Shown here in pieces: positions 28,637 through 37,271 of a stretch of 64,000 nt of DNA. Source of the stretch: Bacteroidota bacterium (GTDB lineage: Bacteria > Bacteroidota > Bacteroidia > Chitinophagales > LD1); contig JADKJG010000007.1 of NCBI GenBank assembly GCA_016722375.1, forward strand, positions 225,983-289,982, in the 5' to 3' direction. The position numbers and the translations under genes are program-made. The notes below the pieces were generated by a model. It searched no databases, was not told the DNA's origin, and saw only the letters and a program-made list of their open reading frames with translations. Numbering within the stretch: the first letter of the stretch is position 1; every line of letters starts with the position of its first letter.

Positions 28637-30237
28637 TACTCGTGGATATCAATCACCGAAGGTGTTGCAAAGGTTGGTTTGGGTTTAATCATCATCGTAA
28701 CAAATACATAAACTACAGTTGTTCCCGCCATCACTCCACAGAACAACCAATAGTAGGAAGCTCCGTCAAACTGGCTGAAGAACCCGTGATTCTGAATATT
28801 GCTATTGATGGAAGATACAAGGTAATTACCCACCGAAACCGTTAACAACCAAAACGCCATCACCGTACTCTTCATACTGAGTGGCGCCTGCGTATAAGCA
28901 TATTCCAGACCAGTAACGCTTACCATTACTTCTCCAGCGGTTAATATCACATAAGCCAAAATCTGCCAGCCTACATTTGGTTTCAAGCCGGCATCTAACT
29001 GCGATTGAATCCAAGCGATGATGACGAAAGACAAACAAGTGAGGAGAAAGCCCATACCAATTTTCCGAAGCGGCGTTACTTTAATTCCCCAATCATTCAC
29101 CATCGGATAAAGGAAAATAGAAAACACCGGTACGAAAACCAAAATCAAAACGGCGTTGATAGATTGCACCTGCTCAGCCAGCCAGGTTCTTCCCATAAAA
29201 TTCAAATCGAGTTGCGTCGCTTGTAACACCCACTCACTTCCATTCTGATCATAAAGCGCCCAGAATACCGGAATGAAAGAAAACACAACCAACACCTTCC
29301 ACACTTCTTTAAATCCATCTATCCTGTCTGCCGGAAACATTCCTTTCACCGAATCCAAAAAGCCCACGTCGCTTTTCTTTTTGCCAAGGTTCAACAAGGC
29401 ATGAAGATTTACATCCAAGAAAACATTGGTGGGATATAAATAGGAATCAATCAACTTAACAACCAACATCGCTACAATCAACCAGGCACTCAATTGCATT
29501 CCCATCACCACGGTTGCTTCCATGCCTTGTTGCCAAAGCAATAAGCGCAACACACCATAAATGCCCAACAATCCCAAGAGTTTCATCGCCAATTTTTTAT
29601 GTTCCCCGGTAGGTTGAACCATATTATACCGTTTCCTTCCCATCCAGAAAATCACCGTAGCTATCGCCATCAAAACACCCGGAATACCAAAGGCCACCGC
29701 AGGGCCGTAGTGTTCTTTGAGATAAGGAATCGTCAACTGCGAGAAGAACGCACCGAAGTTGATGCTGAAATAAAAGATGTCATAAAGTTTTGAAATCAGA
29801 TTCTTATTAGAGGCATCAAACTGATCGCCCACGTTAGCACTCACACAAGGCTTGATTCCACCCGAACCCAGTGCTATCAAGAAGAGGCCGAACATAAAAC
29901 CGTTCAGGTTCAATTCAAATAAAGCCAGACACAAATGGCCGATCACATACACGATAGACAACCACAAAATGGTTTTATATTTTCCAATCATCCAGTCGGC
30001 CAGCAGACCTCCGAGCACCGAAAACATATAGGCCGCCGAAATAAACATGTGCGTCGTTTCATTCGCCGCGGCGTGCGAGTTGCCGTAATGCACGTAGAAG
30101 GTAGTCGCCAAAAAGGTGGTCAGGATGGCCTTCATACCATAAAAGCTAAAGCGCTCTGCTGCCTCGTTGCCGAGTATGTAAGGAGTCGCTTTCGGGAAAC
30201 GTTTCAGGTCGTTCCAGTATGCCGTGATTTTATTCAT
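28636..30237 (-). CDS. Proton-dependent oligopeptide transporter (POT/PTR2 family)
   Basis: 533 residues with about 14 hydrophobic segments. The N-terminal signature NEAAERFSFYGMKAI matches the POT ExxERFxYYG motif that couples proton and peptide. GSGGIKPCVSANVGDQF is the second POT signature. An extended middle loop and several late helices are of the form common in Bacteroidota. Role: uptake of di- and tripeptides across the inner membrane. It is convergent with the porP-like gene. Confidence 0.93.
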   Translation of the reverse strand: MNKITAYWNDLKRFPKATPYILGNEAAERFSFYGMKAILTTFLATTFYVHYGNSHAAANETTHMFISAAYMFSVLGGLLADWMIGKYKTILWLSIVYVIGHLCLALFELNLNGFMFGLFLIALGSGGIKPCVSANVGDQFDASNKNLISKLYDIFYFSINFGAFFSQLTIPYLKEHYGPAVAFGIPGVLMAIATVIFWMGRKRYNMVQPTGEHKKLAMKLLGLLGIYGVLRLLLWQQGMEATVVMGMQLSAWLIVAMLVVKLIDSYLYPTNVFLDVNLHALLNLGKKKSDVGFLDSVKGMFPADRIDGFKEVWKVLVVFSFIPVFWALYDQNGSEWVLQATQLDLNFMGRTWLAEQVQSINAVLILVFVPVFSIFLYPMVNDWGIKVTPLRKIGMGFLLTCLSFVIIAWIQSQLDAGLKPNVGWQILAYVILTAGEVMVSVTGLEYAYTQAPLSMKSTVMAFWLLTVSVGNYLVSSINSNIQNHGFFSQFDGASYYWLFCGVMAGTTVVYVFVTMMIKPKPTFATPSVIDIHE

Positions 30238-30321
30238 GCCAACGAAGAAAAGAAAATTTGAGAATCAACATGGGGAATGAAAGGTATGGACAGTATGCTT
30301 CAGCGAATTTGATTCGACCGA

Positions 30322-30675
30322 TTATTTTTTCTGAGTTTCAATTAAAAACTGCACAGCAGTCCTCACTTTTGGAATCTCTTCGGTAGCCAGCTTATAAATC
30401 AACGTATAGTCCACGCGAAAATATTCATGCGTCACTACATTTCTAAAGTCAACAATATCCCGCCACGGAATACCGTGTTTAGATTTGGCGAGCGTAGCCG
30501 GAGAGATTTTGTTGACCGCCTCACCAATTATTTCCAACACACGCTCTACGGCATATTTCTTTTCATTATTGCGATAGAAAGAATCTTCGCTAACCTCATT
30601 CATGATATGCTCCAAGTCCGAAACACAATTCAGAATGTGTTGCAACCGTGCTGAATCACCCGTCCTTTCTTTCAT
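30322..30675 (-). CDS. HepT-like RNase/toxin of an MNT-HepT pair
   Basis: 117 residues. It has the HepT motif RxxxxHxY (RNVVTHEY, residues about 86-93) and the preceding GIPWRDIVDF typical of DUF86/HepT proteins. In characterised pairs HepT is an RNase toxin neutralised when the MNT partner adds AMP near the HxY tyrosine. The start overlaps the upstream MNT gene by 20 bp, so the two are translationally coupled. Confidence 0.9.
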   Translation of the reverse strand: MKERTGDSARLQHILNCVSDLEHIMNEVSEDSFYRNNEKKYAVERVLEIIGEAVNKISPATLAKSKHGIPWRDIVDFRNVVTHEYFRVDYTLIYKLATEEIPKVRTAVQFLIETQKK

Positions 30676-30958
30676 AAATCAGTTGCTTGTCGCGGTGAAT
30701 AACTTTTTCCAGAGAAGGATCTAACCATTTGAGCGATACCAAATCCACTTCCTTCTGTAGCTTTTCTTTCAACTCCCTCCAAGCGCTGATGTATGTCCAA
30801 CCAATGGGCTTTGAATAATCCCAATCAACAAGCAAATCTATATCGCTGTCCTCATGGGCATCGCCCCGGGCATAGGAGCCGAAAACATAAGCGCGCAACA
30901 CTGGTTTATCCAAAAAGAACTGCCGGATAATTTGCCTTTGAGTTTCGTTAAGTTTCAT
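30656..30958 (-). CDS. MNT-domain nucleotidyltransferase antitoxin
   Basis: 100 residues. The minimal nucleotidyltransferase motif is intact: FGSYARGDAHEDSDIDLLVD, i.e. GS-x10-DxD. It precedes and overlaps the HepT gene, the standard order for a type VII MNT-HepT pair. It probably AMPylates its HepT partner. It is the first gene of a two-gene unit. Confidence 0.9.
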   Translation of the reverse strand: MKLNETQRQIIRQFFLDKPVLRAYVFGSYARGDAHEDSDIDLLVDWDYSKPIGWTYISAWRELKEKLQKEVDLVSLKWLDPSLEKVIHRDKQLIYERKDG

Positions 30959-31029
30959 GGAGCGAAGATAATTTTTACATCATGGCTTTGCAAGTAGCCC
31001 AAACTCTTGCGAACCGGGGCAGATGAAAC

Positions 31030-31398
31030 TCAACTCCCCTCCACTTTAGGAATTTTCCTATTCCAAATAATATTCAGTATGAGGAAAATAATTACCCACA
31101 ACCATTTGGATGTATTTGGTTCTTTAAAGTAGGCGGTATAGATGGCAATAGCAATGATAAGAGAGAGGAGTAGAATTCTATATGTAGTAATCCACTTAGG
31201 ATATGCTTTCAAATAAATATTTTCAATCGCTCTGACACCAATTATCCCAGCGAGCAGTACAATGGCATATAAGATTTCATTTAGGAAATCAGGATTTTGG
31301 GTCTTGGAATAATCAAAAATCAAGAAAATAATGACCATGCCAAGCAAAAATAACCAAGGCCACATATTAGCTTTGATAAACTCTTTGAATACGCTCAT
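31030..31398 (-). CDS. Small four-helix membrane protein of unknown function
   Basis: About 123 residues from ATG 31396-31398; an upstream GTG-type extension to 31455 is less likely. Four hydrophobic segments are visible: WPWLFLLGMVIIFLIFD, ILYAIVLLAGIIGVRAI, YRILLLSLIIAIAIYTAYF and WLWVIIFLILNIIW. No family was recognised. The short polar loops argue against a transporter. It may be a DUF-type integral membrane protein. Confidence 0.6.
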   Translation of the reverse strand: MSVFKEFIKANMWPWLFLLGMVIIFLIFDYSKTQNPDFLNEILYAIVLLAGIIGVRAIENIYLKAYPKWITTYRILLLSLIIAIAIYTAYFKEPNTSKWLWVIIFLILNIIWNRKIPKVEGS

Positions 31399-31786
31399 GT
31401 TGTTTCTAATTTTCTTTCCTCCAAAAATAACAATACCTAAAATCTCCCCTCGCATTCTATGATAATTCCAAACGAATCTTTAACTAAATTTTTAGGCAGC
31501 AAACTACGTCAGGGGGACGAATTGATTTAGTGATAAAGTTGTTGTCAATTCAAATTCAGAGAGGATTTTACCATTTCTGGCCTGTTCAATGGATAAAAAA
31601 TCTTCACCAACATAGAACGGAGAGTCGTAAATTGGGAATGAAGGGATTAAAATCAGGAATCAGGTCCTTTAGCTCAGATTCCAAAAACTGTTGTTTTTCT
31701 ATTTAAGACAGCCCAAAGCAGCAAGTTAATAAGCCCATGAATTTTATGGCCGAAATACTTAAACTTGCTTTTGTAAAGCGCCGTAT
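31399..31786. other. Intergenic region with a possible gene remnant on the minus strand
   Basis: On the minus strand a 49-codon stretch without a start (about 31515-31665) reads like a protein C-terminus (YDSPFYVGEDFLSIEQARNG). I could not assign it to a family. The rest shows nothing. Confidence 0.3.
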
Positions 31787-32269
31787 ATGACCAAAAGATA
31801 TTTTGCTCCGTCCATCATCGTTCTTTTTGCCACTACTTTAACCTTATGGCTAGGTAGTTGCAATAAAGACAGCCCCACAGAACCCTTAGAACCTATTTCC
31901 TTGATTTCGCCCGATACTTCTATCCTGCGCCTGTTCGCGGGCGACTCTCTTCCTATTGAAATCAAGTTCACCACCGACCGGCCCATCAATTGGATTAAGG
32001 GAATGATGGATATTGATACATTGGGCAACCCCGGCTACTCGGCGACCTACCCGGACATCCTTTTTGACCTTGAATTAGATACGCTGAATCCTCGTGTCAA
32101 TCGATATACCTATTCGGGCTTGTTTAATGTTCCTTATGATTTACCTCCTTTCAGCACCATTCGCTTTGAGGTTCGTTTTAATGCGGGCAAATCAACCTTC
32201 ACTGTGGGTCAAAACTATCCTCCGGGAATCATCGAAGAAAATAAACAGTTCAGAATAGATGTGCGATAA
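31787..32269 (+). CDS. Lipoprotein of unknown function
   Basis: 160 residues. The signal ends in a lipobox (LWLGSCNKD), placing the mature protein on a membrane via Cys. The body is a single beta-sandwich-like domain (SISPDTSILRLFAGDSLPIEI-type strands, then INWIKGMMDID and FEVRFNAGKS). No family was recognised. Signal and length fit a small periplasmic or outer-membrane lipoprotein. It precedes pdxH but with a separate promoter candidate in between. Confidence 0.75.
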   Translation: MTKRYFAPSIIVLFATTLTLWLGSCNKDSPTEPLEPISLISPDTSILRLFAGDSLPIEIKFTTDRPINWIKGMMDIDTLGNPGYSATYPDILFDLELDTLNPRVNRYTYSGLFNVPYDLPPFSTIRFEVRFNAGKSTFTVGQNYPPGIIEENKQFRIDVR

Positions 32270-32334
32270 TTCCAACCTATTCCTATTCAAAAGACTTTCT
32301 GATAATAATCACTTCGGCAGGTTCTTAATTTCAA

Positions 32335-32342
32335 TAGCTTTG
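32335..32342 (+). promoter_or_regulatory. Candidate -7 element for pdxH
   Basis: TAGCTTTG fits TAnnTTTG. The -33 region is TTC instead of TTG, 19 bp upstream. It would give a very short leader to the ATG at 32361. Confidence 0.4.
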
Positions 32343-32360
32343 AGCTGAAAAGAATTTACT

Positions 32361-33002
32361 ATGTCAACATCAAAAGACTTGCATGATTATCGACGCAACT
32401 ATACCCTGCATGAATTAACCGAAGATAAAATCTCTCCGAACCCCTATGAGCAATTTGGTTGGTGGTTTGAAGATGCTGGAAATGGTGACGTTCTGGAACC
32501 CAACGCCATGATTCTTTCTACCGCAACTAAAGAAGGCAAACCCTCTTCGCGGGTAGTTCTTTTGAAATCTTTTGACGAAAACGGGTTTGTGTTCTACACA
32601 AATTATCACAGCAAGAAAGGAAGAGATCTCAGCGAAAACAATCAAGCCTCCCTTCTTTTCTTTTGGGAAAAACTGGAGCGCCAGGTTCGAATCGAAGGAA
32701 CGGTCGAGAAGTTGGAGACTCATTTATCCGAAGAATACTTTGCCTCCCGACCTTATGAAAGCCGTCTGGGTGCTATGGTGTCCGAACAAAGCGAGGAGAT
32801 TCCTTCTCGCAAATTTTTAGAAGATAAACTAGAAAAATTGAAGCAAGCAGATCATGTTCAGCGCCCTGAGCACTGGGGAGGGTTTGTCCTAAAGCCAAAC
32901 TATTTTGAATTCTGGCAAGGAAGAGCCAGCCGCTTGCACGACCGGATTGTCTATACTTCAGACCTCGACGAGGCCTGGAAAATTAAACGCCTCTCGCCCT
33001 AA
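32361..33002 (+). CDS. pdxH: Pyridoxamine 5'-phosphate oxidase
   Basis: 213 residues, the usual length. It oxidises pyridoxine/pyridoxamine 5'-phosphate to PLP using FMN. FMN-binding segments are seen (KPSSRVVLLKSFDENGFVFY, NYHSKKGRDL, LLFFWEKLERQVRIEG) and the C-terminal signature FWQGRASRLHDRIVY ... WKIKRLSP is complete. A Ser/Arg-rich segment ESRLGAMVSEQS is also typical. The start at 32361 matches family N-termini (LHDYRRNY...). Probably monocistronic. Confidence 0.97.
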   Translation: MSTSKDLHDYRRNYTLHELTEDKISPNPYEQFGWWFEDAGNGDVLEPNAMILSTATKEGKPSSRVVLLKSFDENGFVFYTNYHSKKGRDLSENNQASLLFFWEKLERQVRIEGTVEKLETHLSEEYFASRPYESRLGAMVSEQSEEIPSRKFLEDKLEKLKQADHVQRPEHWGGFVLKPNYFEFWQGRASRLHDRIVYTSDLDEAWKIKRLSP

Positions 33003-33060
33003 TAGAAAATGGTTATTGGCAAATAGTTTACCAATAACCATTTCAGGAATAATTAAGCAA

Positions 33061-33279
33061 TTACTCGGATGCCTTTTTCTTGGCGGCAGCTTTTTTTGCC
33101 GGCGCCTTCTTTACAGTAGGCTTGTCCTCTTTCGTTGCCTTTGCTTTTGTTGCTTTTGCCTTTTTAGCTTTCGCAGGTGTCGCATCAGTGGCTACCGCCT
33201 TTACCCGTTGAGGCCTTGAGTTGCCAAACGATTTTTTAAATCTTTTTCCTTTTGTGGTTCTTTTATCTCCTCTACCCAT
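33061..33279 (-). CDS. 30S ribosomal protein THX with histone H1-like Lys/Ala tail
   Basis: 72 residues from ATG 33277-33279; the open frame extends upstream but the family starts MGRGDKRT. The first about 30 residues (MGRGDKRTTKGKRFKKSFGN) match the small basic THX/Thx protein that sits in the head of the 30S subunit. The remaining 40 residues are almost only Lys, Ala, Thr and Pro (AKKAKATKAKATKED, KKAPAKKAAAKKKASE), like bacterial histone H1-type tails. Such a tail could bind rRNA or DNA. It lies just downstream of HU with a terminator between. Confidence 0.85.
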   Translation of the reverse strand: MGRGDKRTTKGKRFKKSFGNSRPQRVKAVATDATPAKAKKAKATKAKATKEDKPTVKKAPAKKAAAKKKASE

Positions 33280-33335
33280 AATTTGTTTTTTGTTGGTGCG
33301 AATGTAAATAATCAATGCACATATTCAAGTAAAAT

Positions 33336-33369
33336 AAAAACCCCGTCGAGAATCTCCTGACGGGGTTTT
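33336..33369. terminator. Terminator between HU and THX genes
   Basis: CCCCGTC pairs with GACGGGG, with A/T runs on both sides. On the minus strand it ends HU transcription 20 bp past the stop codon. Confidence 0.85.
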
Positions 33370-33388
33370 CAATGAAAAGAAAATAGAA

Positions 33389-33664
33389 CTATTTGTTCAC
33401 CTTCTTAGCCAACTCAGTACCAGCTTTGAATTTAGCTACCTTCTTTGCCTTGATGTTGATTTCTTTTCCGGTTTGCGGATTGCGGCCTTTGCGGGCTTTG
33501 CGCTTCGTAATAGAGAAAGTTCCGAAACCTACCAGCGTTACCTTTCCGCCTTTTGACAGCGTACCGGTTACGTTGCTGATTACTGCATCCAAAGCCTCGT
33601 TGGCTTGAACTTTAGTAATCTTTGCATCTTTTGCGATTTTTTCTACGAGTTCACCTTTGTTCAT
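33389..33664 (-). CDS. hup: HU-family DNA-binding protein
   Basis: 91 residues. It starts MNKGELVEKIAKDAKITKVQ and contains the HU signature GFGTFSITKRKARKGRNPQT, which forms the DNA-binding beta-arm. The conserved Pro at the arm tip (NPQTG) that intercalates DNA is present. Function: nucleoid compaction and DNA bending. Monocistronic, with a terminator downstream. Confidence 0.97.
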   Translation of the reverse strand: MNKGELVEKIAKDAKITKVQANEALDAVISNVTGTLSKGGKVTLVGFGTFSITKRKARKGRNPQTGKEINIKAKKVAKFKAGTELAKKVNK

Positions 33665-33862
33665 AGTTTTAAGTTTTTGGTTTGATTAATGAAATATTGA
33701 GCAGCGAATATAGATGAATCATTTTTTTTGAATCGAACATTCTAGCCTGAAAGTGTTGATAACTCTATGTTTCAACGATTTATCATTTGCCCCCTTTCTA
33801 TATGATTCCACAGTGCTTGCATCTAAAGTTCTATCTTTACGTTTATAAGTAAAACAGTTCGG

Positions 33863-34063
33863 ATGTTGCGATTCATCATAATGATTCTGATTTCTCTCAC
33901 CGCAGGTCTTTACCTGCCTTCTTGTAATAGCAACAAGATTGCCTGCCCAACCTACGCAGATAGTTTTCCTGAGAAGAAAGCGAAGCCAAAAACCAAGCCT
34001 GATATTCCGAAAGCTACTAAGACTAAAAGTGGCATCCTACCGCCTAATGCCAAGAAGAAGTAA
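33863..34063 (+). CDS. Very short lipoprotein with Lys/Pro-rich tail
   Basis: 66 residues. A hydrophobic signal (MLRFIIMILISLTAGL) leads to LPSCNSN, a plausible lipobox. The mature part is Lys/Pro-rich (EKKAKPKTKPDIPKATKTK) and has a single further Cys. Similar short lipoproteins are common in Bacteroidota and have no known function. It is convergent with recG, 7 bp apart. Confidence 0.6.
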   Translation: MLRFIIMILISLTAGLYLPSCNSNKIACPTYADSFPEKKAKPKTKPDIPKATKTKSGILPPNAKKK

Positions 34064-34070
34064 TCGGTGG

Positions 34071-36173
34071 TTAACTGATTTTGCTCCAAACTTTTTCTTT
34101 CAGTATTTCATCCAAGTGTCGAAGCAAAGGCTGATGCGTCGCTTCTTTGAGCAAAGGATCGTTATCTAATATTTCTTCTGCCGCATTTCTTGCCGCCTCT
34201 AAAATATTTCCATCCTGAACCAGGTCGGCCAGGCGGAGATTGACCACACCACTTTGTTGTGTGCCTTCTATATCGCCGGGACCGCGAAGTTTCAAATCTT
34301 CTTCAGCAATCACGAAGCCATCGTTGGTTTGGCAGAGCACAGAAATCCGTCGCCGACTTTCGTTCGTCATTTTCTTGCCGGTCATCAAGATACAGAATGA
34401 TTGTTCGGCTCCTCTGCCGACTCTTCCTCGCAACTGATGTAGTTGAGCCAGCCCGAATCGTTCGGCATTCTCTATCACCATCACCGAAGCATTAGGAACG
34501 TTTACGCCTACCTCAATCACTGTGGTAGCCACCATGATTTGTGTTTTGCCTTTTACAAACTGCTGCATCTCGAAGTCCTTATCAGCCGGTCGCATTTTTC
34601 CATGAACAATGCTGATTTGATATTGTGGTTTGGGAAAAGCGCGAGAGATACTTTCATATCCATCCATCAAATGTTTGAGGTCGAGAGCTTCGCTTTCTTC
34701 AATCAAAGGATAGACGATATACACCTGCCTGCCCTTGGCAATTTCATCATGGATAAAACCAAACACCCTCAAACGTTGCGCATCGCTGCGATGGACGGTA
34801 CGCACCGGCTTTCTGCCCGGCGGCAATTCATCAATCACCGAAACATCGAGGTCGCCATAAACCGTCATAGCCAGCGTGCGCGGAATAGGTGTGGCGGTCA
34901 TCACCAATACATGTGGAGGCAAACTATTTTTCTTCCAGAGGCGCGCGCGTTGCTCTACACCAAAGCGATGTTGTTCATCAATCACCGCCATGCCGAGGTT
35001 TTTAAAAATCACTGCATCTTCTATCAAAGCATGTGTACCGATGAGGATGTGAATTTTCCCTTCCGCCAGATTTTCAAGAATATACTTGCGAGCTTTGCTT
35101 TTCACATTGCCGGTCAGCAGTGCTACTTCCACTCCCATACCGGCCAGCATCTGCACCATGTTTTCATAATGTTGATTCGCCAGAATTTCTGTCGGTGCCA
35201 TCAGGCAAGATTGAAAACCATTATCCAAGGCCATCAACATCACGAGCAAAGCCACCACCGTTTTTCCGCTGCCCACGTCGCCTTGCAGCAAACGGTTCAT
35301 CTGTTTTCCGGTGAGGGTGTCTTTGCGAATTTCTTTCACCACTCTTTTTTGCGCACCGGTCAACTCGAATGGCAAATGCCCTTTGTAGAATTGATCGAAG
35401 TAATGGTCAATCTTTTCAAAAACAAATCCCGTGCTGATTTCTTTTCGTTGATGTTTAGATTTCAGCATCTGCAATTGCAACAAAAACAGTTCTTCAAATT
35501 TCAACCGACGAACGGCTTCATGAAGTACTTGTTCGTTTTTCGGAAAATGAATATTCATCATGGCATCGAAGCGCGGCATCATCCGGTAGCGCTGCAATAA
35601 TTCATTCGGAAGAATTTCGGGAAGGTCGTTCCCTTTCAATTGTTCGGTGAGGGTTTGCATCAGTCTTTGCAGACCGCGCGAATCGAGTCCCCGCTTCTTC
35701 ATTTTTTCGGTGGAAGAATAAACGGGTTGCAGTCCCTTGCCTTCTGTTTTTATTTCCTCCGTAAAAATTTCTACCTCTGGATGCGGCATGTTGTATTCGC
35801 CATTGAAAAGATGCGGTTTGCCAAACACCAGATACTCTTCTTTTACCTTGAGTGTTTTCATAATCCAATCAATGCTTTGAAACCAAACCAATTCAATATG
35901 GCAGGTGGCATCGTGAAAAGAAGCGATGAGTCTTCGCTGGCGTTTTTCACCCAACAGTTTGAAACCGCTGATGGTTCCTTTCAACTGGATGTATTGCGTA
36001 TTGGGATTGATCTCTTTTATCTGATGAATAATACTTCGATCCACATAGCGGAAGGGATAATGCGACAGCAAATCGCCGAAGGTTTGCACTTCAAATTCTT
36101 TTCGCAGCAATTCGCCGCGTTGCGGACCAACGCCTTTCAAATATTCGATAGGTGATTGAAGTAATGATTTCAT
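34071..36173 (-). CDS. recG: ATP-dependent DNA helicase RecG
   Basis: 700 residues. The N-terminal wedge/OB domain (SPIEYLKGVGPQRGELLRKE, YPFRYVDRS) binds branched DNA. Walker A is GDVGSGKTVVA and the DExH box is DEQH within VIDEQHRFGVEQR. Motif III is VMTATPIPRTLA, and motif VI lies in HQLRGRVGRG. RecG remodels stalled forks and Holliday junctions. A large antisense open frame over it is a shadow. Length is normal and no frameshift is seen. Confidence 0.97.
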   Translation of the reverse strand: MKSLLQSPIEYLKGVGPQRGELLRKEFEVQTFGDLLSHYPFRYVDRSIIHQIKEINPNTQYIQLKGTISGFKLLGEKRQRRLIASFHDATCHIELVWFQSIDWIMKTLKVKEEYLVFGKPHLFNGEYNMPHPEVEIFTEEIKTEGKGLQPVYSSTEKMKKRGLDSRGLQRLMQTLTEQLKGNDLPEILPNELLQRYRMMPRFDAMMNIHFPKNEQVLHEAVRRLKFEELFLLQLQMLKSKHQRKEISTGFVFEKIDHYFDQFYKGHLPFELTGAQKRVVKEIRKDTLTGKQMNRLLQGDVGSGKTVVALLVMLMALDNGFQSCLMAPTEILANQHYENMVQMLAGMGVEVALLTGNVKSKARKYILENLAEGKIHILIGTHALIEDAVIFKNLGMAVIDEQHRFGVEQRARLWKKNSLPPHVLVMTATPIPRTLAMTVYGDLDVSVIDELPPGRKPVRTVHRSDAQRLRVFGFIHDEIAKGRQVYIVYPLIEESEALDLKHLMDGYESISRAFPKPQYQISIVHGKMRPADKDFEMQQFVKGKTQIMVATTVIEVGVNVPNASVMVIENAERFGLAQLHQLRGRVGRGAEQSFCILMTGKKMTNESRRRISVLCQTNDGFVIAEEDLKLRGPGDIEGTQQSGVVNLRLADLVQDGNILEAARNAAEEILDNDPLLKEATHQPLLRHLDEILKEKVWSKIS

Positions 36174-36199
36174 TCGCGGGAACGAATTTAGAGTCTTAA

Positions 36200-36230
36200 A
36201 CTTTTACAACTTTTAAAAAGTTGTCAAAGT
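36200..36230. repeat. Palindromic repeat between recG and an MNT gene
   Basis: ACTTTTACAACTTTT pairs with AAAAGTTGTCAAAGT with one mismatch, forming a near-perfect 31-bp palindrome. Confidence 0.6.
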
Positions 36231-36235
36231 CTATT

Positions 36236-36547
36236 TCATCCTTCATAAATCGGAGTTTTGGTTCGATTCATCACCTTGATAAAATAGGGATTGCGAAGTT
36301 GCTTCTCCGTAATAATATCCACCGGACGATTCAACAACTCAGGCAACTTTTCATCCAGTGACCAGTACAAGTCGCCGTATTCAATGGGGTCTAAATCATC
36401 CTGAAAGGCAATGAGCAAATCCACATCGCTTTCCGGATTAAATCGGTCCGTACATACTGAGCCAAAGGCATAAGCCCGCTTCACCTTATGATTGCGCAAC
36501 AAGCTTATCAGCAGGGGCAATTTGTTTGCTATACTCTTATGAATCAT
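36236..36547 (-). CDS. Stand-alone MNT-domain nucleotidyltransferase
   Basis: 103 residues from ATG 36545-36547. The motif is AFGSVCTDRFNPESDVDLLI, i.e. GS-x10-DxD, so catalytic residues are intact. The C-terminal half (LYWSLDEKLPELLNRPVDII, IKVMNRTKTPIYEG) is the usual end of MntA-like proteins. No HepT-like gene is adjacent: the upstream neighbour is a winged-helix protein and the downstream is recG. It may act with an unlinked partner or be a remnant of a pair. Confidence 0.8.
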   Translation of the reverse strand: MIHKSIANKLPLLISLLRNHKVKRAYAFGSVCTDRFNPESDVDLLIAFQDDLDPIEYGDLYWSLDEKLPELLNRPVDIITEKQLRNPYFIKVMNRTKTPIYEG

Positions 36548-36581
36548 ACTGCGAATATATGGAAAAGCCAAAGCGGAGGTT

Positions 36582-37271
36582 TTACAAATTCCCCTCCCCA
36601 TCCGTTTTCTCCCAGGCTTCGCGAATCATGGCTTCGGCGCTGCTTGAAATAAGGAACTGCTGCCAGCCGTTGCGGACAATCAATCCTCTTTTTTTGAGCG
36701 AGGCAACGAACTTGGCCGTGCCGTATCGCGAAAGTCCGGTGAGCTTTTGCAGTTCGGAATGGTCGCCGCTTTTTTTGTTGTGGAAGTGAATCAGGAGTTT
36801 AGCCGCATTGCGAATTGCGCCATGCCGTATCTTATTAAATCCTTTGCCCTTCAAAATACTGTATAGTGCCGAAATCATTTTCGGAGAAGGCTCGATTAAA
36901 GTGGGAAGTGGCTTTGTAAGGTTGGGATTGCCCATGTAAGTTTCGGCGAGTGGCTTTGTAACGCTGAGATTGCCCATGTGAGTTTCGGCAAGTGGCTTAG
37001 TAACGTCATGATTGCCTATGTAAGTATTTGCATGTACCATCTCCATGTCTCGAAACGGCTTTCCTGTTTTTGCATCTACCATCTCTTCGTTCGGAAGTGG
37101 CTTCCCTGTTTCTGCATGTACCATCCCTTCGTCCGGTAGCCGCTCCCCTGTTTTTGCATGGGCGATCTCCACGTTCAGAAGCTCATTGTATTTAAGCAGA
37201 GCGGTAATAACTGCGTTTAGTCGGGCTATCTCGTTTCTATAATAGGCTATCTCTTCCTCCTGCATGGGCAT
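36582..37271 (-). CDS. Winged-helix protein with 14-residue tandem repeats
   Basis: About 230 residues from ATG 37269-37271 (MPMQEEEIAYYRNEIARL); the frame is open further upstream, but that part looks like leader DNA. The N-terminus is a short coiled coil. The middle holds six 14-residue repeats of two types (HAETGKPLPNEEMV and GNLSVTKPLAETYM), coded by 42-bp DNA repeats. The C-terminal 90 residues look like a MarR/winged-helix domain (KLTGLSRYGTAKFVASLKKRG). It is probably a DNA-binding regulator whose linker length varies. No close family was recognised. Confidence 0.7.
   Translation of the reverse strand: MPMQEEEIAYYRNEIARLNAVITALLKYNELLNVEIAHAKTGERLPDEGMVHAETGKPLPNEEMVDAKTGKPFRDMEMVHANTYIGNHDVTKPLAETHMGNLSVTKPLAETYMGNPNLTKPLPTLIEPSPKMISALYSILKGKGFNKIRHGAIRNAAKLLIHFHNKKSGDHSELQKLTGLSRYGTAKFVASLKKRGLIVRNGWQQFLISSSAEAMIREAWEKTDGEGNL
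36907..37158. repeat. Array D: six 42-bp tandem repeats inside a coding region
   Basis: Six consecutive 42-bp units (252 bp = 12 x 21) have no indels. Three are of one type (starting AGTGGCTT on the plus strand) and three of another (containing CCATC...TTTTTGCA or TTTCTGCA). They share a GTGGCTT/CGGCTT core, so the two types look diverged from a common ancestor. Confidence 0.85.

Noticed and set aside
32681..32700. tRNA T-loop-like GGTTCGAATC
   Set aside because: It lies inside pdxH and no cloverleaf can be built around it.
34443..35600. 385-residue plus-strand ORF
   Set aside because: Antisense shadow of recG, His-rich composition typical of reverse-frame translation.
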